Positions 1 through 8,659 of a stretch of 28,210 nucleotides of DNA are shown piece by piece. The position numbers were made by a program, and so were the translations under genes. Each line of letters starts with the position of its first letter. Positions within the stretch are counted from its first letter, which is position 1. The notes beneath the pieces are model-generated. The model was not told the origin of the DNA and made no database searches. It saw nothing but the letters and a program-made list of their open reading frames with translations. This DNA is from Priapulus caudatus (Eukaryota; Priapulida; Priapulimorpha; Priapulimorphida; Priapulidae): assembly GCF_000485595.1 (NCBI RefSeq), contig NW_014578637.1:79241-107450 (forward strand). Direction: 5' to 3'.

Positions 1-335
1 TGGTGTGCGAGTGTGCGTGCGTTGCGTCGCCGTTGGCAGTGCGTGTGTAGTGATATAGCGAGCGTGCTGGTGGGTTTAAGGCATCGGTGTGTGGCATGAA
101 ATGCACACATATTGTAAGGTTAGCACGTAAAATACGTGCCATCGGTCGTGATATTTCTGGTTACGTGATATACCCTTTCTCTAAATTGAGGTTAGATTAA
201 AATTGCCTAATTCTTCACGGTGGATTTCGCATTGCCTTAATTTTTAGCTTCATCTGACCCAGCAGATTGCTAAGCTTTGCTAGAATCGCATGATCGTGCG
301 TGCGTGGCTAGTGCGTGCGGGTGCGTCAACAGTTG

Positions 336-610
336 GGCACAAATCTTAACGCTCGACGTACGCGATTCGAAAGTCGGGACGGTGGCGGGGGTAATCCGAA
401 AAACGAGTTGCGGAATGTTCGGAAGCTGGGCGGGTCAAGGGTCAAAGGTCAAGAGGTGTTAAAGAAGAACATTTCCTTCCTTAATTTAATAGGTATAGGA
501 GAAATGCAGAATTGCGGCACAAATCTAAACGCTCGACCTAGGCTCAGTGATAGTCGGTTGTATAGCATCACGGTAGGAAAAGCCATCACTTTGCCGAAAT
601 TTGGAGGTCA
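336..610. repeat. pair of diverged direct repeats, offset about 180 bp
   Basis: GGCACAAATCTTAACGCTCG at 336 recurs as GGCACAAATCTAAACGCTCG at 516. Both are followed by related GGTCAA-containing blocks, around 432-451 and 604-612. It looks like an old partial duplication. I see no gene here. Confidence 0.5.
432..451 (+). promoter_or_regulatory. three nuclear-receptor half-sites in DR1 spacing
   Basis: GGGTCA, GGGTCA and AGGTCA follow each other, each separated by one A. The last two form a near-ideal DR1, the element bound by RXR, HNF4 or COUP-TF type receptors. No promoter can be tied to it, so a role is conjecture. Confidence 0.35.
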
Positions 611-1498
611 AAGCGTCAATGGGGCACGGGCAGATTTTAGACATTTTCTGAGGACATGGCTCTGACGGAGTGATTATAGAACATATATTAAGAATATACA
701 GAACAAGTGACCTACCACTTTTTATGGCTTACTTTGAAAGGACCATGAATACTTTGCTTTCCACTGACGTGCGAAGAAGTAAGAGTTCTTAACCTTATGA
801 CCCTCAAGAAGAGGGTTAAACATGGATTTGTTGACTGTTAACAAAGGACTGAACTGCTTTTGCCTATTAGAGCCCCTTCCACGCCGGCCCTTCCTCCTTC
901 CTCCACCCCCCTCCACCCTACCCTTCCCCCACCACCACCACTACGCTTCGCGCTGGACGCATATCCATGATAACGTTAAATATAGCGAAGTCATTAAAAG
1001 CTACATAGCCCTATATCTTTATTTACTGTACTACCGGTATAGCAAAGCCTATCAACACGGGTGGGTAGGGCGCACTTTTTGATTCGGTTGGCCAGTTGAG
1101 TTTATCAGATGAATAGCCAGCTACAGTACACGTCAGTTGAGCACTGTCGCTCTGCGGCACTTGTTGATATGATACATGGTATAAATGAAAGATTTTTGTC
1201 GCCAGGAAATGGCCTCAAATGCATTCCAGAGCCACTAAACCCCTAAAGCTTTGCTTTATATCCCACTTTCATTCCTCACTATACTGCTTGCTATCATACT
1301 ATACTACTACTTGCAATTTATTCCTGGTAATATGATGAAATAGGATTCGTGCTTGCTCTTCTAATCTGATTTGGTGTCATTATGTTCATTCTGAGTTTCT
1401 CAGTTCGGTTTCGAACAATTAGTCATTACCGTTGTCCGTACCTGATCGGTGATCCCTTGTCTTACAACGTTGGTACACACGTTGCTGTTGTTTTACAG

Positions 1499-1600
1499 GT
1501 GCGGCAGGCAGAAGTACCCTCTGTGAGTGACGAAAGGTTGAAGGAGAGCAGAGACACACTGCTGAGATATCAAGACATGACAGCCCCAGGCGTTACATGT
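1499..1600 (+). CDS. possible upstream exon, start of the 1.5-2.0 kb coding-like stretch
   Basis: A pyrimidine-rich tract ending in TTTTACAG (1491-1498) precedes an open frame reading VRQAEVPSVSDERLKESRD, charged and helix-compatible. A donor-like GTGAGT lies only 24 bases in (from 1523), so this could be a micro-exon, a longer exon or chance. The following sequence becomes a degenerate tandem duplication that does not look coding. Same strand as the E3 ligase, so it may be one of its upstream coiled-coil exons. No family match. Confidence 0.2.
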
Positions 1601-1757
1601 ACTTGGCTGTGTGGGAGAGAGAGGCCAAGGGTTAGCGGAGTCTGGAGACATGATACTAAGATATCCAGACCATGACAGCAGAGTTACAGGCTACGTGGCT
1701 GTGTGTGTGGTCGTGAGAGAGAGGCCAGGCCGTTAGCGCGTGGGAGTAGACACCGAT
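1565..1757. repeat. two-copy degenerate tandem duplication, period about 94 bp
   Basis: Copy one starts AGATATCAAGACATGACAG at 1565 and copy two AGATATCCAGACCATGACAG at 1659. Both continue through TGGCTGTGTG and GAGAGAGGCCA blocks and a GTTAGCG block. Copies differ by scattered substitutions and small indels, so the duplication is not recent. Confidence 0.65.
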
Positions 1758-1867
1758 GATGGAATGCAGCAGTAACTTCACCTGTGCCGCTGGCGTTAAG
1801 GATTCCTTTTGTCATTGGTATACTGGAGGCTGCCTGCTGAACAGCTTCGGGTGCGCACGGGGAGACG

Positions 1868-1992
1868 ATGGCCGCTCCGCGCAGCAGGAGCTCAGAGCAA
1901 AGAACTTTGCTGCTGGAAGAGAGAAAGACTGCGCTGCAAGTCGAGAAGTACGCACACTAGCGAACAATCGAACAAACGTCGCCTACAGCAGG
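1868..1992 (+). CDS. possible frame-broken coiled-coil exon
   Basis: One frame reads EQRTLLLEERKTALQVEKYA, with leucine/charged spacing typical of a coiled coil, then meets TAG. A shift there continues as RTLANNRTNVAYSRQ. DZIP3/TTC3-type proteins carry coiled coils upstream of their RING, and this lies about 450 bases before the next exon on the same strand. I cannot fix splice sites, and the frame needs a one-base correction, so this is suggestive only. Confidence 0.3.
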
Positions 1993-2439
1993 CAAACACT
2001 AAATGCTTAATCACACGCTCAGATGATGGTTCCAGGAGTGGACAGCGCTGGCCTTGCTGGTGAAGCCCTCTAACATGCAGCTTTGTGTGTATAAGCCATA
2101 ATAGGAAAGTCCCGCTAACCATATTTGAAGATCAGATAAGAGGGGTGATAATTGCCCTATATATAAGTTACGATAGTTCTAGTGTAGGTTTATGGTCTAT
2201 ATTTCTCTTCACTAACATCGTACTATAATTCACAGGTGCGTTTCTGTTTACAGAAACATTTACAAATATGATTGTGGTCATTTGGGATATTTAGCAATGT
2301 TTGTGTTAATGCAAAAACAACGCACGAGTGTTTACATTAATCATGTACTTTCCTTAGCGCGCCGCGGCCATTTTATACCCCCTTTTTCTATTACCTAAAT
2401 AACACAGCTGGACTTTCCGATATCACTTATTGCTTTCAG

Positions 2440-2632
2440 GAACAAGAGTGAGCAGACGACCGGGATGCTGCGAGACTCGCAGATGAAGATGCGACAGGTC
2501 GGGGAGCGCGCGCAGCAAGCAGCGGTGTCGTTCGCCACGGTGACGAGGGAGTCAAGCTTGATGGCGCTTTCGATGGCGGGTGCCACGTACGAATGCAGCA
2601 TCCGCAGCCACGAGGAAACGCTTGCCTCGTAC
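2440..2632 (+). CDS. DZIP3/TTC3-like exon: charged helical segment
   Basis: A pyrimidine-rich acceptor (TTGCTTTCAG, ending 2439) opens a frame through [20 protein letters not shown], then [18 protein letters not shown] and [16 protein letters not shown]. It is amphipathic and probably helical, like the segments between the TPR and RING regions of this family. Two overlapping donors exist: GTACGT at 2629 (better consensus, leaves phase 2) and GTATCG at 2633 (leaves phase 0). I chose the second because phase 0 joins the open frame of the next exon. The frame stays open past the donor for about 280 bases, but that part is CAC-rich low complexity and I read it as intron. Confidence 0.6.
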
Positions 2633-5600
2633 GTATCGCCTGCTTCACGCAGGCAGGCGACGTCCTGTGTGACGGGACCGCATGATGTGACCGTGTCTCA
2701 TGCCCCAGCGTCACGCTCCCACATCACGCGCTCTTCCCACGGCCGCGTCACGCTCACACATCCCTCGAATCACGTGGTCCAAGCAGCACACGTGCACGCG
2801 CTCTTCCCACGCCCACATCATGACGCGGCACCATGTGCCATGCCTGTATCCTACATGCGCCACATCGTGCCCATATCGCACGTATCATGGCACGATGTTT
2901 TGTTGTTATATTAAGACAGGCTGTAAGAATGCGTGCGATTCCGTTATTCGATGTTGCCAGCTGGATAGAGCCCAGGTTAATGCAGAATGTAAACAGGTGG
3001 TGCAACAGATCCTACTGCCCAGATGACGAAAGCTTGCAGGTACACACACACGCATGGATGTTCATGCACGAACGCACCGCGCTTTGGACACCTTGAACTC
3101 CGCCCGCAAACAACATGCCATACCACTGCGCGTATGAATGCATGCCACACCACACAGTCGCACGCCACGCAACGCACGATTACCACACACGGACACGCAG
3201 CACACAGACACAGACACAGACACAAGGCACACGCAGACACCACACACACCTTACATGTACGCATGCACGACGCAGCGCTACACCACACACACACCTACAC
3301 GTACGCACGCACGCACCGTGCTACAACACACACACACACCTACACGTACGCAGGGCACTCCGGTACACACACACACCTACACGTACGCACGCCACGCCCA
3401 CGTGTACACACATTATAAAAACTGCACACGCACGCACGCACGCACGCACACATTTGCTGCGGTATTATGTTGCGTATGCATGTGCAGTTATCGCTTCTAT
3501 GAATTCCTGCTCGTCTCCTCACTCATTATTATGTGTCGTTACAGCATGACTTTGATCAGCACATGGCAGAGCTTGAGGATTGGCTGTCACTCGATAAACC
3601 TACCACCAAGTGTACTAGCCGCACTGCCTGCGACGCCACCACAAGCTCTGCATCCCCTGGGTAGGTCATACGAATCCTCTTCCACACACCGCAGCAGCTT
3701 TCGTGCTACTGGCGCCGTCTATGTCTATAGCTGCGTTTCGGCAATTTCAACTTCTGTGCTCGCGTGAACAACCAAACAGTATTGATGTTTGAATTCGTTT
3801 ATCTCAATTATTATTTTTAATTCACGTTAAATTCACGTGACGCACCTGGTTGTGGCTGACATCGCCACGCCAGTCAACGAAGCGTCTCCGTGCGGCAAGC
3901 GTGCGCGTACGTTGAATGCTGTGCGGCGTTGCTGTATGTAACAGGATAACATGCTGCCGGCTTGCCCCCTGCCTCGACCGCCTGCCCACCAGCCACCAGC
4001 CGCGGTCTACTACGCTACCAGCGCAGGCGTGTTCTCCTCCAGTCAGCAGCCATCGCTTGCACAGGTAACCGCTGACCGTCGATACGTTGATCGTTAGCGT
4101 GTTCACCAAACTGGTTGAAACTAGTTTATCACGAATAAATGTCCTGCATTCAGTTCAATCACTCTTTTCGTTTTTTACTTGATTTTAATTACTCTCCAAT
4201 ACTGATAACAACAGCAGGAGCTGTATGTATTTTGTATAGTACGTAACTGATATATATATATACTTATATCAGGAGTGTATCAATAGGAGCTGAGAAGACT
4301 AAAAACCGCGCAAAATTCAACATTTAGTAGCCTAGTCTACCGATTGATTTATTTGTGTTACCTCGATAACTTGAGCTCAAGTCTTGCCATTAATCATTAA
4401 ACTTATCCGTGGTTCTAATCGTTGCGTCTCACAAAAATGACAAATCGGGAGTATATCGCGTCCAAACGTACAATGTGTTTTGAAAGTGTATATCCATTTT
4501 AAACAACTGGTGCAACCGAAACAGAAGGGCAATGGCGTTTGGAAGCCCTCTATCGCTTAGCAATGCAAAACATAGCAAACAAACTTAGCGAGTTTGCTAG
4601 CGGATTCTCAGAAAAGTTTAAACACGACTTGTTGTTATTATAGGCCATGTCGAATGACAGTATTACATGTTAATGAACAATTTTTTTTAAGAAAAATAAA
4701 AATGGATAAAAATACTTAAACATGTGAAATTTTTTATTTCTAATGTAAATAGCTATCAATAACACCAAGTCCGTGTTTAACTTTCCGAAATCCCTTAGCA
4801 ACCTCGCTAGTTGTTTGCCTATGTTTTGCATTGCTAAGCCGACTAGAGGGCTTTCAAAAGCATGCCCTTATGTTTCGTTCACCAGATTGTTTAAAATTGG
4901 GATATAAACTTTCAAAAACCACATTGTCGTTTGGCGACCGATAATCTCCCGATTGTCATTATTTTTGTGAGACCAACGATTAGACATGGATAAAGTTTAA
5001 TGATGTAAGGCAAGGACTTGAGCTTAGTTTATTCCGAGGTAAACCACAATAAATCATAGGCTAGACTTAAGCGCAAGACACACTGCAGCGACAGCGACCG
5101 ACCGTAACGACAAACGGACAAAGTCGCGGCGACTGGCGCAGCCCACACTGCAGCCGACAACGGACGACCCGTTAACGACAAAGCTTCACCGCACTCACCA
5201 CCAGTGCTACTCATGAGCAAACGGCAAAAAACTCCTGCTGCTGCTTTGAAATTAAATGCCCTGTAAGAACGCTCTATTATAACGAGAATATAATAAAAGT
5301 AATATATACGCCAGCATATTATACGAACGGCTAAAAACAATAATCATGGTCTGATGGCCTGACTGTACCTTGCACGTTTCGTTAGCATGGCAGTTCGCGG
5401 GCCCCACTGCTTCTCGGACAGGCGCTGCGAGTTTTAGCGCTGGCATGTCTACTTCCTGGCTAGCATTGGTTGTATAATTTTATGACGTAAATGGCCGATG
5501 TCACGTGCCGATTGTGAAACTGGCTGTGATTGGCCATTTTGTAAAGTGTCCGCGGCGAAAGCGCTGGGAATAGAACACGTTTCTAAATATTTTTGTCGTC

Positions 5601-8363
5601 TGAGGTTGCCGCGAGTCGTCTCGCGTCAGGGTGCAATGGCTCATAGGAAACAATAGTTTCTAATTTTCTGCAAAAGTCGCTTTGTCGTTACGGTCGGCGG
5701 TTGTTCGCTGCAGTTGTGGCTTGGCCGGTAAGGGCTACTAAATGTTGAAAATTTTGCCCGGTTTTAGTCTGGTCTCACTCCTATTGCATACACTCCTGAT
5801 TATATATACATATTCAATATTGTAGAGCTGATAACCTCGTCAAAAGGCTGTGTCTGTATCATGTAGAGACACTGCCAGCGGCTTCACAAAAACGTTGGTT
5901 ACATCAAGTGTATTGTTCGTTCATCTTAGATGCGAAATAAATCGTTTATTCCGATCCAAAAGCTTCTAGATGAATCATTCGACTGTTTTGTCTATCATCG
6001 GGCGGGGGGGGGGGAATTCAGTCTAGCCATTCCTCTATGAGGTTTTTGATTTCTGCGCGATCACGAAATAAACGAAATTTTTGGCTTTTCCAGATTGGCG
6101 CCAAGGTGCGCACGCACAACACGAGATAGGTGGAGCTACGGCTGCACGTAGCTCAACCACAGAATAGTGAGAAGCCACGACTGCACGCTGCTCAACCACA
6201 GGTACGCTGTGCACCAGGTTGCGCAACGCACAAACAGGAAGATAGGTGAGCCACGGCTTGTGCACGCACAACAGCGAAGCATAGTGAAGCCCACCGGCAT
6301 GCACGTGCTCAACCACAGATAGGTGGAGCCACGGCTGCGCCTATTCGATCAGAGGATTGTGGAGCAGCAAGCGTGAATATGCGACCACAGACAGTGGGGG
6401 GCGCCACTAGTGGGAAGGCCCAGGCGAAACCAAAGAATAACTTTGAGAAGCTGATGCTACGGTTACAGAAGAGTTTCCCTCAGCAGTCAAAGTAAGTAGT
6501 GCATCGGGTGATGTGATGGTTACACAAACATGCCGCTAGCGATGTAAAGGGCTTATGTCGGGCTTGCGAGCCGACTCGACTGGAAAAGCAACTGGATTTT
6601 CGAGCAACTGCCAAGCGATCGCAGCGACTAGTTTGCGTCCAGTTGCGCCACTGTTCGATTTCCGAGCAAACTAGTGGCGGCCAGGCGCGGCAGTCGCGTC
6701 GCAGTCGACCGACCTAAGCACTGCAAATGCAGCTGATGCAGCCAGTTGCTTCCAGTCGAGTCGGCTCGCAAGCCCGACATAAGCCCCCCTTAATGCGCAC
6801 AAGGGTGTTTAAGCCTAGTAATTTTTTGGCTTTAGTAATTGGTCAGAGAAGGGGGTAGTGTGAATCATAGGGAAAGTGGGAGTGAGCAAGGGATAGACAG
6901 CAGAAGGGTGGAAACAGAGAGAGGCGGAAGAGCATAGATGTGAAGAGGGAGGGAAGGCGAGATAGGGAAGGAAAGGGGAGACAGAAGACGCAGGCCGGCG
7001 CCACAGCGATGATACGAGAGTAAGAGTTGCGTTGCGTGAAGTGCCGTGCGTGCGTGCGTGCGCTGCGCGTGCGTCTGCGTACATTCGTGCGTGCGTTAAC
7101 GAGAGAGAGCGACCTGCTGACATGCGCATACTCTCTGCTCAGGTCTGCACTGACGAAGCTGATTAAAGGAGGTAAGGACGAGCGTGGCGGAACACTGTCT
7201 GGCATGCCATCGACACGATCGTCGACAAGATCCGAGAGAAGGTTGCAAAGCAGGTAATCGCCCTTCTCTTCATCTATCAGTCCATCCATCCTACCATCCA
7301 TTCATCCGTCCTACCATCCATCCATCAATCAATCAATCAATCAATCAATCAATTAATCAATCAATCAATCAGTCAATCTATCCATCCATCCATCCATCTA
7401 GCACATACATCCATCCATCCATCCATCTAGCACATACATCTATCCATCCATCCATCCATCCAGCATCATCCAATCAATCAATCAATCAGTAATCCATCCA
7501 TTCCATCCATCCCATAACCATCCATCCAATCAATCAATCAATCAATCAATCCACCCATCCATCCATCCATCGATCAATCAATCCATCCACCCCATCCATC
7601 CATTAGCACATACATCCATCCACCCATTCATCCATCCATCAATCAATCAATCCATCCACCCATCCATCCATCTAGCACATACATCGCTGTGTTTTCCTAC
7701 TTTTCACTCAGTTTCTATCCTTTGCCTTCTGTAGACAGAGATGCAGCGTCAGTCACCTGCGTGGAATGTGCCACCAAAAAGAATCTCCAAAAGTCACAGT
7801 TCACCGAGCAGGAGGATGAGGAGCCGTGTGTGATTTGTCACGAGGAGATTAAGATTTCCCCTTCTCTGAAGCTAAAGTGTGGTCACAAGTATCACACTGA
7901 GGTGAGCAGAGCTGTGGGTTACATAATATTAACATATATGTAACATATATATATATAGGGTTTCATATATGTAAACATGAGCATGCGTGATGCATACGTG
8001 TGTGTATACGTTGATATATTTAACTGTAATATATTGATTTATTGATTTATTTGACTACATATTTGGCTGTGTAGGCATGCTTCTTGTGTGTGTGTGTGTG
8101 TGTGTGCGCGTGCGTGCGTGCGTGCGTGCGTGCCGTGCGTGCGTGTGCGTGCGCGTGCGTGCGTGCGTGCGTAGATTTATATATGTAGTTGAACAGAAGT
8201 TGCTGTAATATGCAGCAGAACCTGGCCACCATCATCAGTGCTCATTATGTTTCTCTTGTGCCTGCAGTGCATCAAGCGATGGTTGAAGAAGCAGAGCACA
8301 TGCCCCACATGCAGAGTCCACGCTCTCATCCCTGATGAATTCCCCGAGCTTAGTCGCAGCTAA
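2440..8363 (+). CDS. DZIP3/TTC3-like RING-H2 E3 ubiquitin ligase, C-terminal exons (gene span)
   Basis: Eight exons listed separately join into the C-terminal part of one protein. Seen: a helical segment, a Pro/Gln-rich linker, a 12-residue tandem repeat, a motif reading [14 protein letters not shown] then TLSGM and [14 protein letters not shown], and a terminal RING-H2 finger opening with [10 protein letters not shown] and closing with CPTC. Known: DZIP3 and TTC3 share this order and act as cytoplasmic ubiquitin-protein ligases, the RING recruiting a ubiquitin-charged E2. Inferred: same family and activity. Substrate cannot be read. N-terminal exons (TPR or HEPN-like regions in relatives) are absent or unrecognised here. 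At least four exons need a one-base correction to keep phase, so the copy is a functional gene with assembly indels or a recent pseudogene. Intron phases otherwise agree, which favours assembly error. Confidence 0.75.
2916..3039 (+). CDS. DZIP3/TTC3-like exon, short helical segment, one base out of phase
   Basis: After an AAG acceptor (2913-2915) the phase-0 frame reads [18 protein letters not shown] then [15 protein letters not shown], followed in that frame by a stop. One base over, the tail reads PDDESLQ and abuts a donor at 3040 (CAG|GTACAC) in the phase the next exon needs. At 124 bases the exon is one longer than a phase-0 exon should be, so an extra base near 3020 is likely. A different frame through the exon is also open ([17 protein letters not shown]), so the frame choice is an inference. 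Confidence 0.4.
3183..3450. repeat. CA-rich complex minisatellite in an E3 ligase intron
   Basis: A unit CACACACACCTACACGTACG occurs around 3283, 3327 and 3366, with a variant (CACCTTACATGTACGC) near 3247. The copies are separated by CA and GCAC runs, and the tract continues as (GCAC)n to about 3450. Long reading frames through it are His/Thr-rich artefacts. Confidence 0.75.
3545..3660 (+). CDS. DZIP3/TTC3-like exon, acidic then Ser/Thr-rich
   Basis: Acceptor TGTGTCGTTACAG (ending 3544) opens [19 protein letters not shown], then a Ser/Thr/Ala-rich tail ([15 protein letters not shown]), to a good donor (CTGG|GTAGGT at 3661). The EDWL-type acidic helix followed by a low-complexity linker suits a region between coiled coil and RING. 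Length 116 leaves phase 2, whereas the next exon opens in phase 0. A missing base or an unseen small exon would explain this. Confidence 0.55.
3945..4064 (+). CDS. DZIP3/TTC3-like exon, Pro/Gln/Ala-rich linker
   Basis: Acceptor CTGTATGTAACAG (ending 3944) and donor ACAG|GTAACC (4065) bound exactly 40 codons. They read [16 protein letters not shown], then [12 protein letters not shown] and [12 protein letters not shown]. Composition is strongly coding-like in this frame only. It is probably a disordered linker, with no enzymatic motif. The next convincing exon is 2 kb away, across a transposon-filled intron. Confidence 0.55.
4268..5800. mobile_element. foldback DNA transposon with a second element nested in its right arm
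   Basis: Left end ATCAGGAGTGTATCAATAGG and right end, read in reverse, ATCAGGAGTGTATGCAATAG are matched terminal inverted repeats. Matching continues: 4268-4640 pairs with 5726-5800 plus 4758-5071 in reverse, about 375 bp of arm around a 117-bp AT-rich loop. The right arm is interrupted by a second element at 5074-5723. No transposase reading frame is present, so the element is non-autonomous. Flanks are AT-rich and a target-site duplication cannot be assigned. It sits in the intron between the Pro-rich and repeat-bearing E3 ligase exons. Confidence 0.8.
5074..5723. mobile_element. nested non-autonomous element with CpG-rich inverted termini
   Basis: The left end CAAGACACACTGCAGCGACA mirrors the right end, which in reverse reads CAAGCCACAACTGCAGCGAA, then CCGACCGTAACGACAAAGCG. 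The CTGCAG...AACGACAAA motif occurs twice on the left (5083-5116 and 5145-5185) and once inverted on the right. Four bases TAAG flank both sides and may be a target duplication. No coding capacity is seen. Style resembles short hAT-like elements; superfamily not certain. Confidence 0.65.
6094..6491 (+). CDS. DZIP3/TTC3-like exon: 12-residue tandem repeat then helical motif
   Basis: A strong acceptor (GGCTTTTCCAG, ending 6093) starts this exon. Positions 6108-6396 hold about seven units of a 36-41-bp repeat whose clean units read [12 protein letters not shown]. From 6301 one frame is open to the end, through [20 protein letters not shown] and KSFPQQSK, and ends in AA|GTAAGT, splitting a Lys codon. 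[14 protein letters not shown] resembles the helical motif that begins the conserved pre-RING domain of DZIP3/TTC3. Several middle repeat units carry indels that put stops in frame, for example at GGTGAG where clean units have GGTGGAG. Confidence 0.65.
6108..6396 (+). repeat. exonic minisatellite, 36-41-bp unit
   Basis: Units begin near 6108, 6144, 6183, 6221, 6260, 6301, and a degenerate one near 6373. Clean units are exactly 36 bp and encode A-R/H-A-Q-P/H-Q/E-I-G-G-A-T-A. Middle units of 38, 39 and 41 bp break the frame. Confidence 0.7.
6549..6787. mobile_element. palindromic MITE in an E3 ligase intron
   Basis: GGGCTTATGTCGGGCTTGCG followed by AGCCGACTCGACTGGAA at the left is the exact reverse complement of the right end TTCCAGTCGAGTCGGCTCGC, AAGCCCGACATAAGCCC. 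Inner blocks ACTAGTTTGC and GCAAACTAGT are inverted too, so nearly the whole 240 bp can fold. The right flank is CCCTTAA and the left GTAAAGG, weakly suggesting a TTAA target. Confidence 0.85.
7143..7253 (+). CDS. DZIP3/TTC3-like exon, conserved pre-RING domain, frameshifted
   Basis: Acceptor TCTCTGCTCAG (ending 7142) supplies the G that completes the split Lys codon, then reads [21 protein letters not shown]. One base over, it continues [14 protein letters not shown] up to donor CAG|GTAATC (7254). Relatives have an L-T-x-x-I-x-E-V-K/R ... GTLSG ... I-V-x-K-I pattern here, so both halves are real and one T is missing at about 7209-7210. KGGK where EVK is expected could be two compensating homopolymer errors. 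Exon phase also demands one more base. Confidence 0.7.
7267..7684. repeat. CATC/CAAT compound tetranucleotide microsatellite
   Basis: Alternating (CATC)n and (CAAT)n blocks fill this intron almost from donor to acceptor, with TCTAGCACATACAT interruptions at about 7397, 7428 and 7671. The Ser/Ile/Asn/Gln frame across it is not a protein. Confidence 0.95.
7735..7901 (+). CDS. RING-H2 finger exon 1 of the DZIP3/TTC3-like E3 ligase, frameshifted
   Basis: Acceptor TTGCCTTCTGTAG (ending 7734) joins in phase 0 and reads [20 protein letters not shown] one-base shift in the AAAA run at 7788-7791 then gives [18 protein letters not shown] and the first RING ligands: C-x2-C, thirteen residues, then C-G-H-x2-H. 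The exon ends after HTE at donor GAG|GTGAGC (7902). At 167 bases it is one short of a phase-0/phase-0 exon, matching a single lost A. The acidic run before CVIC is typical of this family. Confidence 0.85.
8081..8172. repeat. TG then CGTG microsatellite in the last intron
   Basis: (TG)n at 8087-8106 passes into (GCGT)n to 8172, inside the intron that splits the RING finger. A short TA run lies at 7944-7958 in the same intron. Confidence 0.9.
8268..8363 (+). CDS. RING-H2 finger terminal exon with stop codon
   Basis: Acceptor CTTGTGCCTGCAG (ending 8267) opens in phase 0 with [16 protein letters not shown], completing the ligand series C-x2-C-x13-C-x-H-x2-H-x2-C-x10-C-x2-C. The protein ends [15 protein letters not shown], then TAA at 8361. 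The short tail after the last zinc ligand matches DZIP3-type proteins, where the RING is almost C-terminal. A Trp at the usual E2-contact position (KRW) supports ligase function. All eight ligands are present. Confidence 0.9.
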   Translation, partial: CIKRWLKKQSTCPTCRVHALIPDEFPELSRS

Positions 8364-8439
8364 CTAACGCGTGCGTCGGTTCGGCAAATAGATCTCCTCG
8401 AGTGTTTGGTTTTGAATGGTTAGTAGATTGCCTAAACGC

Positions 8440-8445
8440 AATAAA
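8440..8445 (+). promoter_or_regulatory. AATAAA polyadenylation signal of the E3 ligase gene
   Basis: A canonical AATAAA lies 77 bases after the stop codon. The expected cleavage site, 10-30 bases downstream, falls within the first units of the 17-bp minisatellite. Confidence 0.7.
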
Positions 8446-8451
8446 GCCAGT

Positions 8452-8659
8452 GAACGTTCCGTTGAAGAACACGTTCTGTTAAGGAACACGTTCTGTTAAA
8501 GAACATGTTGCGTTAAATAACAGGTTGTGTTAAAGAACACGTTCTGTTGAAGAACATGTTGCATTAAAGAACACGTTCCGTTGAAGAACACGTTCTGTTA
8601 AAGAACACGATCTGTTGAAGAACACGATCTGTTGAAGAACACGTTCTGTTAAAGAACAC
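8452..8659. repeat. 17-bp minisatellite at the 3' end of the E3 ligase gene
   Basis: About eleven units of AGAACACGTTCTGTTAA or close variants (AGAACATGTTGCATTAA, AGAACACGATCTGTTGA). The clean unit contains AGAAC-AC-GTTCT, a 5-bp inverted repeat. The array starts within ten bases of the AATAAA signal, so it probably overlaps the transcript end. Confidence 0.9.

Noticed and set aside
3023-3767. 209-codon His/Thr-rich frame and overlapping ones
   Set aside because: It arises from CA/GCAC repeats inside an intron. Only the 3545-3660 part is coding, in another frame.
7184-7492. Ser/Ile/Asn/Gln-rich frame running from the exon into the microsatellite
   Set aside because: It crosses a good donor at 7254 and then only reads the tetranucleotide repeat.
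7315-7680. CRISPR-like regular repeats
   Set aside because: A tetranucleotide microsatellite in an animal intron, without unique spacers.
8452-8659. Steroid-receptor response elements in each 17-bp unit
   Set aside because: The half-sites are two bases apart, not three as a canonical glucocorticoid-type element needs.
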